From NCBI GenBank assembly GCA_023419375.1, contig JAEZYD010000006.1, positions 1 to 64,000 on the forward strand: a DNA stretch of 64,000 nt, in the 5' to 3' direction. Positions 60,018 to 64,000 of this stretch are shown one piece after another; within the stretch, counting starts at the first letter, position 1; each line of letters opens with the position of its first letter. Origin of the DNA: Pseudomonadota bacterium (GTDB lineage Bacteria > Desulfobacterota > Desulfovibrionia > Desulfovibrionales > Desulfovibrionaceae). The notes beneath the pieces were generated by a model, which worked only from the letters and a program-made list of their open reading frames with translations, searched no databases and was not told where the DNA came from. A program made the translations under genes and the position numbers.

Positions 60018-61259
60018 ATGAAACAACGTAACACAATATTGCTCATATCGCTCGGCCTTGCCGCCGCCTTGCTGGTGCTCGGCCTGCTGGCCGGTTTTGT
60101 GCCGCAGAGCGAGGGGCCGGAACTGCGCCGCCGCGCCAGCGGCATGGTGGCTCGCCTGCGTCCCGAAGACATGCCCGTTCCCATTCAGGCGCAGGGGGAC
60201 GGCATACGTCAGTGGGCCGTGCGCGGCGCGGTGGAGCCGCATTCTGAACAGACATCCGGGGCCAGTCCGCAGACGCGTCCGGTTGCCGATGCCAGCACAT
60301 CTGTCCGGGCATCCGGTGCCGACAAACCGCAGGGGACATCCTCAGCGACGGGCCCTGCCACGGGCCCTGCTGCAGGTCAGGCTACAGGTCGGGCCCTGGT
60401 CAGGCGCATTATTTCCTTTGGGCCGGACGGCGTTATTCTTGATACTGGCGAACCATCATTGGCCTTTTCAGGCGATGCGCAGGGCGATTTTGCCCCGCTG
60501 CTGGCTCTGGACGGTGTTTCCATCCCGCTTCTGGTCAGCAACCAGCCCCGCGATTACGGCGATGCTCTTGACGCGGCGGGCCTCCCGCTGCGCTGGGTGA
60601 CGCCCACGGCCATGATGGCGGGCTATTCGCCCCGCGTGGTGCGCAGGGCTGCCATTGAAGTGCTGCGCCACGGTGCTGTTTTTGATAACTTTGTGGGCGA
60701 TATTGACGATAACGACATGGAAAAACTACAGGCCAGAGCCCGCCGTTATCAGAATCTGGTGGAGAATTTTTCGCGCCGCTACAATTTGAGCACCGAGCTT
60801 GTGTACGCCATCATCCACAGCGAAAGCGACTTTTCGCCGACCCTGGTCAGCAACAAGTCGGCCATGGGCCTCATGCAGGTAGTGCCCGATACTGCCAATG
60901 ACGAGGTGCACAAATACCTTTACGGACGCATGGGCGATGTGGGTTTTGAAGACCTGCGCGTGCCCGAAACCAACATCCGTTATGGCACCACCTATCTGCA
61001 CATCCTGTTCACACGCTATTTTTCCGGGGTGCACAACCCGCTGGCACGGGAATATTGCGCAATTGCCGCCTACAATATGGGGCCGAACCGTTTTTTGCGG
61101 CTCTACGGCAAAACCGTGGAAGAAGCCGTGGACACCATAAATGCCATGACAGTTGACGCTTTTTACAGGGATCTTGCCACGCGCCTGCCTGCCCGTGAAA
61201 CACGTTTCTACGTTGCCCGGGTGCAGCGAATGAAGGCCCAGTACGCTTCGCTGCGCTGA
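60018..61259 (+). CDS. MltC-like membrane-bound lytic transglycosylase
   Basis: 413 aa from ATG 60018 (ATG 60012 also possible). An N-terminal hydrophobic segment (about 5-25) and a Ser/Thr/Gly/Ala-rich linker (60-130) precede a MltC-type N domain and the SLT catalytic domain, where YAIIHSESDFSP carries the catalytic Glu, with SAMGLMQVVP, RYGTTYLHIL and CAIAAYNMG after it. It cleaves peptidoglycan glycan strands to anhydromuropeptides. There is no lipobox, so it is anchored by the membrane segment or released. Confidence 0.9.
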   Translation: MKQRNTILLISLGLAAALLVLGLLAGFVPQSEGPELRRRASGMVARLRPEDMPVPIQAQGDGIRQWAVRGAVEPHSEQTSGASPQTRPVADASTSVRASGADKPQGTSSATGPATGPAAGQATGRALVRRIISFGPDGVILDTGEPSLAFSGDAQGDFAPLLALDGVSIPLLVSNQPRDYGDALDAAGLPLRWVTPTAMMAGYSPRVVRRAAIEVLRHGAVFDNFVGDIDDNDMEKLQARARRYQNLVENFSRRYNLSTELVYAIIHSESDFSPTLVSNKSAMGLMQVVPDTANDEVHKYLYGRMGDVGFEDLRVPETNIRYGTTYLHILFTRYFSGVHNPLAREYCAIAAYNMGPNRFLRLYGKTVEEAVDTINAMTVDAFYRDLATRLPARETRFYVARVQRMKAQYASLR

Positions 61260-61413
61260 TGCGGATTTACCTCGCGCAGGGGGCGCGCAAAGCGCCGCCC
61301 AAGAGGGAATTTCAGCGAAAAATGGTTGTGGTGCCTATAAAAACAACGTACATGTTCTTCAACGCCGAGCCCCAACTCTATGCCCGGCATTTATTAGAGG
61401 AGTGGTCACAACC

Positions 61414-61980
61414 ATGCGAATCCGTTTTTTTATGCCGCTGGCTCTGCTGCTGAGCTTCATGCTTTTTGCCTGCCAACAGGGCGACAATAACGCCCAGCCC
61501 AAGGTGGCGGTGGTGGATATGGCGCGCGTGATGCGCGATAGCGAACCCGGCAAGGCCGGCGTGAAGTTCCTTGAAAGCCTTCAGGGCGACATGCAGACCA
61601 AGCTTAACGACATCCAGCAGCGCCTGGAAGCCAACCCCAAGGACGCTGAAGCGCAGAAAGAACTGCAGGCCGTCTACATGTCTGCCCAGCAGCGCATGCA
61701 GGTGGAACAGCAGAATGTTGTAAACCTGCTGTATGATGCCATTCAGCGCGTGGTCAATACCTATCGCACTGAAAAGGGCTATGCCGTCATCATCAGCACC
61801 GAAGCTGTCGCCGCTTTTGATTCCAAGAGCGACGTGACCAACGAAGTGCTGGATCTTGTGAACAAGCAGAAGCTTGATTTCAAGTCTGTGACGCCCGAAG
61901 CTGAAAAGGCTCCGGAAGCCGCCCCCGCCCCCAAGGCCGAAACGCCCAAGGACGACAAGGCTGCCAAGGCCAAGAAGTAA
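61414..61980 (+). CDS. OmpH/Skp-like lipoprotein
   Basis: 188 aa from ATG 61414, 11 nt after GAGGAG; a GTG at 61402 is too close to it. The signal peptide ends in a lipobox LFAC at about residue 20. The mature part resembles Skp/OmpH: a VAVVDMARVMRD strand, a long coiled coil (about 50-125), and YAVIISTEAVAAFD. The end is a Pro/Lys/Ala-rich tail. Skp chaperones unfolded outer membrane proteins; a lipid anchor is unusual for that function. It follows the transglycosylase by 155 nt. Confidence 0.82.
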   Translation: MRIRFFMPLALLLSFMLFACQQGDNNAQPKVAVVDMARVMRDSEPGKAGVKFLESLQGDMQTKLNDIQQRLEANPKDAEAQKELQAVYMSAQQRMQVEQQNVVNLLYDAIQRVVNTYRTEKGYAVIISTEAVAAFDSKSDVTNEVLDLVNKQKLDFKSVTPEAEKAPEAAPAPKAETPKDDKAAKAKK

Positions 61981-62021
61981 GACAGATTCTTTCGGCTGTA
62001 TTTAGCAGCTGAATGTTTGGT

Positions 62022-62053
62022 AAAGCCCTTCGTCATTGACGGAGGGCTTTTTT
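62022..62053 (+). terminator. Rho-independent terminator after the OmpH-like gene
   Basis: 13-bp arms AAAGCCCTTCGTC and complement (one G-T/A mismatch at most) around ATT, followed by a T-run. Confidence 0.9.
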
Positions 62054-62181
62054 ATGGCCTGTTTGCAGGTTTTGCTGAGGCTGAGCTGAAAAGCGGGCGT
62101 GTCGAACCTCTGGCAAAGGGTTGGTAATTGTTTGAAGTAGATGATATTGTTTTTTTGTAATATGCTGTAATTATACGTCTT

Positions 62182-62211
62182 AAAAACTGTTTGAACGAAC
62201 AAACAGTTTTT
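62182..62211. promoter_or_regulatory. Perfect inverted repeat upstream of the AEC carrier
   Basis: 12-bp arms AAAAACTGTTTG and CAAACAGTTTTT separated by AACGAA, 94-123 nt before the AEC start. It could be an operator. Although a T-run ends it, a terminator is less likely because one lies just upstream. Confidence 0.55.
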
Positions 62212-62304
62212 ACTGGACAAGGCGAACAAGCCGCGCCATAGTTTCGCCGTCGCCAGCCGGACACGCCGGTGGGTGAAAAACGCATCCGAATGGAAAGGTT
62301 GATT

Positions 62305-63288
62305 ATGTTTCAAGCGCTGTTTGCCGTCTTGCCCGTATTTCTGATTATTGGCGCGGGCGTTCTTTTGCGCAGTCGCGATGTATTGCCCGAAAACGCAGGC
62401 CCTGTTCTTGGCATCTACGTGCTCAAGCTGGCTTTGCCTCTGCTGATTCTGCACCTGCTGGCCGGGGCCAGTCTGGCTGATCTTGGGCACTGGGCTTTTT
62501 GGGGTGGCATCCTTGGCTCCCAGCTCGTGGTGTATTGCATCGGCTATGCGGGCGACAGAATTTTTTGTCGGCGCGGCGTGGGGCCGGGCGTCATTGCCGG
62601 GCTTTCCTGTTCCGCCTGCAATGCCGCCTTTGTGGGCCTGCCCATCGTGTCCAACCTGTTCCCCGGCAATGCCACTGCCATGCTCATTGCCGGTCTGTGT
62701 ACCCTCACGCCCAATGTGGTCATGATCATCGGGCAATCCCGTCTGGATGCGCTGGCCGGGTCGCTGGCCTGGGACGGCGGCAATCCCCTGAAATTTATGG
62801 GCAAGCTCCTGAAAGTCTTCATCCTCGGCAACCCCATCCTGCTTTCGACCCTGGCTGGCATAGCGCTATCCGCCTCCGGGCTTGGGCTGTGGGCTCCCCT
62901 TGACCGCGCGGTGAGCCTTGTGGGCTACACGGCGGCCCCCTGCATGCTGCTCGCCCTGGGGCTTGATTTGCGGCAAAAGCTGATGGTGGCCACGCGGCAG
63001 GCGCACGGACACGCCTTTGCGCGGCAAACGTGGTTTATTCTCTGTAAGCTGGTGCTGCACCCGCTGCTGTGCTGGGTCATGCTGGCGGCCTTGGGTGTTT
63101 CGGGCCTGTGGCTCGTGATCAGTGTGATTGTCAGCGCCACGGCCACGGCTCTGGTGGTGACGGTCATTGCCGAGGTGTACAGCACCGTGGCGGAAGAAGC
63201 GGCTCTTACGGCGGTGGTCGCCAACGGGCTGAGCATTTTTACTCTGACCGGCTTTGTATGGGGTTTTCAGGCCTTGGGCATGGTTTAA
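62305..63288 (+). CDS. AEC-family (auxin efflux carrier/malonate-malate permease-like) transporter
   Basis: 327 aa from ATG 62305 (AAAGG upstream). About ten membrane segments with the two-fold repeat of the AEC family. N-terminal AVLPVFLIIGAGVLLR, the crossover segment SCNAAFVGLPIVSNLFPG and the C-terminal SATATALVVTVIAEVYST are typical. Bacterial members often carry malate, malonate or other organic acids. It is a single gene between a palindrome and a bidirectional terminator. The substrate is not known. Confidence 0.88.
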   Translation: MFQALFAVLPVFLIIGAGVLLRSRDVLPENAGPVLGIYVLKLALPLLILHLLAGASLADLGHWAFWGGILGSQLVVYCIGYAGDRIFCRRGVGPGVIAGLSCSACNAAFVGLPIVSNLFPGNATAMLIAGLCTLTPNVVMIIGQSRLDALAGSLAWDGGNPLKFMGKLLKVFILGNPILLSTLAGIALSASGLGLWAPLDRAVSLVGYTAAPCMLLALGLDLRQKLMVATRQAHGHAFARQTWFILCKLVLHPLLCWVMLAALGVSGLWLVISVIVSATATALVVTVIAEVYSTVAEEAALTAVVANGLSIFTLTGFVWGFQALGMV

Positions 63289-63316
63289 GCCGAGCCTTGA
63301 AATTTGAGGAACGAAA

Positions 63317-63365
63317 AGCGGGCCTTGTTCTCCGGCGGTGATCCGGGAGCAAGGCCCGCTCTTTT
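63317..63365. terminator. Bidirectional terminator between AEC and lipA
   Basis: AGCGGGCCTTG and CAAGGCCCGCT form the outer stem, with an inner TCCGG/CCGGGA pairing, followed by CTTTTATT on the plus strand. Confidence 0.88.
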
Positions 63366-63415
63366 ATTATTGCGCGGTTGTGGCGGGTAAAAGCTGACCT
63401 GTCATTGGCCCGCAA

Positions 63416-64000
63416 TCAGGCAAAGTTGGCTGCGTGGTAGCTGCTGCGCACCAGCGGGCCGGAAAACACGTGGCGCAAACCCAGCGAGTTACCGTAGACG
63501 GCGTATTCTTCAAACTGCTCCGGCGTCACATAGCGGTCGAGCTTGTGGTGCTGGCTTGTGGGCGGCAGGTACTGGCCGATGGTCACAATGGAGCAGCCCA
63601 CCGTGCGCAGGTCCCTGAGCACCTCAAGCACCTGCGCGTCTGTTTCGCCCAGCCCCACCATGAGGCCGCTTTTGGCCGTCATGCCGCAGTCGTTCACGCG
63701 GCGCAGCAGCTCCAGGCTTTGTTCGTAATCGGCCTGGGGCCGCACCTGCGCATAGAGCGCGGGGTGCGTTTCCACATTGTGGTTGATGATATGGGGTTTG
63801 GCGTCCATGACCGTGCGCAGGGCATCGGCGTTGCCTTGAAAATCGGGAATAAGCACCTCAACGCTGCTGTCGGGGAGAGCCTGCCGCAGCGCCGTAATTA
63901 CTGAGGCAAACTGGGCGGAGCCTCCGTCTTCAAGATCGTCGCGCGTCACAGAAGTGACAACCACATGCCTGAGGGCCAAGGTCACGGCGGCCTGGGCCAC
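63416..64000 (-). CDS. lipA: Lipoyl synthase, C-terminal part, partial at window edge
   Basis: 195 codons run from the window edge to the stop with no start inside it; the first codon seen is GTG for Val in normal LipA sequence, not a start. RHVVVTSVTRDDLEDGG, NHNVETHPALYAQVRP, KSGLMVGLGETD and TIGQYLPPTSQHHKLDRYV are signatures of LipA. The radical SAM CxxxCxxC and the N-terminal auxiliary cluster cysteines lie outside the window. LipA inserts two sulfur atoms into octanoyl chains on lipoyl proteins. The C-terminal RSSYHA end is the conserved serine-containing motif of LipA. Confidence 0.95.
   Translation of the reverse strand: MAQAAVTLALRHVVVTSVTRDDLEDGGSAQFASVITALRQALPDSSVEVLIPDFQGNADALRTVMDAKPHIINHNVETHPALYAQVRPQADYEQSLELLRRVNDCGMTAKSGLMVGLGETDAQVLEVLRDLRTVGCSIVTIGQYLPPTSQHHKLDRYVTPEQFEEYAVYGNSLGLRHVFSGPLVRSSYHAANFA

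Larger units (their letters stand above)
61981..62304. other. Intergenic region before the AEC carrier
   Basis: 324 nt with a terminator (62022-62053) and a perfect inverted repeat (62182-62211), A+T rich between. The AEC promoter probably lies near 62130-62180. Confidence 0.5.

Overview
The window looks like part of the chromosome of a sulfate-reducing Desulfovibrio-type bacterium (D. desulfuricans group). Support comes from the siroheme-dependent heme genes (ahbA, ahbC, ahbD with hemB), a single-chain pyruvate:ferredoxin oxidoreductase of the Desulfovibrio type beside ack and pta, selB, CheV, a SulP anion permease, and a high G+C, gene-dense layout. The genus is inferred from gene content; no rRNA gene or tRNA is present to confirm it. 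The first 5.4 kb is visibly richer in A+T than the rest and has the gene content of a mobile element.

Bases 1-5450 (minus strand) hold a mobile-element module: a CobT-like VWA protein that runs off the left edge, a DUF3150 protein, a CobS-like AAA+ ATPase with a WGR-like tail, a Cas4-like PD-(D/E)XK nuclease, and an ERF annealing protein that lacks its N-terminal half. At about 5.43-5.47 kb this module is joined head-on to the C-terminal part of a VCBS/RTX secreted adhesin (plus strand). Both genes lose their 5' ends at the same junction, which is either a real rearrangement or an assembly join.

Bases 7.5-18.1 kb: after a D-2-hydroxyacid dehydrogenase and a small motility-type protein comes a catabolic block on the minus strand. 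It runs DASS-family transporter, four-subunit 2-oxoacid:ferredoxin oxidoreductase, phosphate butyryltransferase, butyrate kinase, then a PrpR-type sigma-54 activator. A near-consensus -24/-12 promoter lies in front of the transporter. The genes read as one pathway: acid uptake, ferredoxin-linked oxidation to acyl-CoA, acyl phosphate, ATP.

Bases 18.3-28.5 kb (mostly plus) carry a serine acetyltransferase with a four-cysteine motif, a tiny lipoprotein, MarC, an AzgA-type purine permease, signal peptidase I, a YifB/ComM ATPase, a lower-G+C MarR-SDR pair, a DD-carboxypeptidase and a methyltransferase.

Bases 28.5-36.7 kb (minus) carry ahbA, ahbD, hemB, ahbC, alaS and recA. Bases 36.8-41.5 kb (plus) carry a PP-loop ATPase, DksA, an NFACT/RqcH protein and a small membrane protein.

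Bases 41.6-59.6 kb (minus) carry ackA, pta, por, a CoA-disulfide-reductase/rhodanese fusion, selB, cheV, ispH, then a GAF protein-SulP-Dus operon. Por, Pta and AckA together convert pyruvate to acetate with ATP formation. The right end has a MltC-like transglycosylase, a Skp/OmpH-like lipoprotein, an AEC carrier, and the C-terminal part of lipoyl synthase, cut by the window edge.
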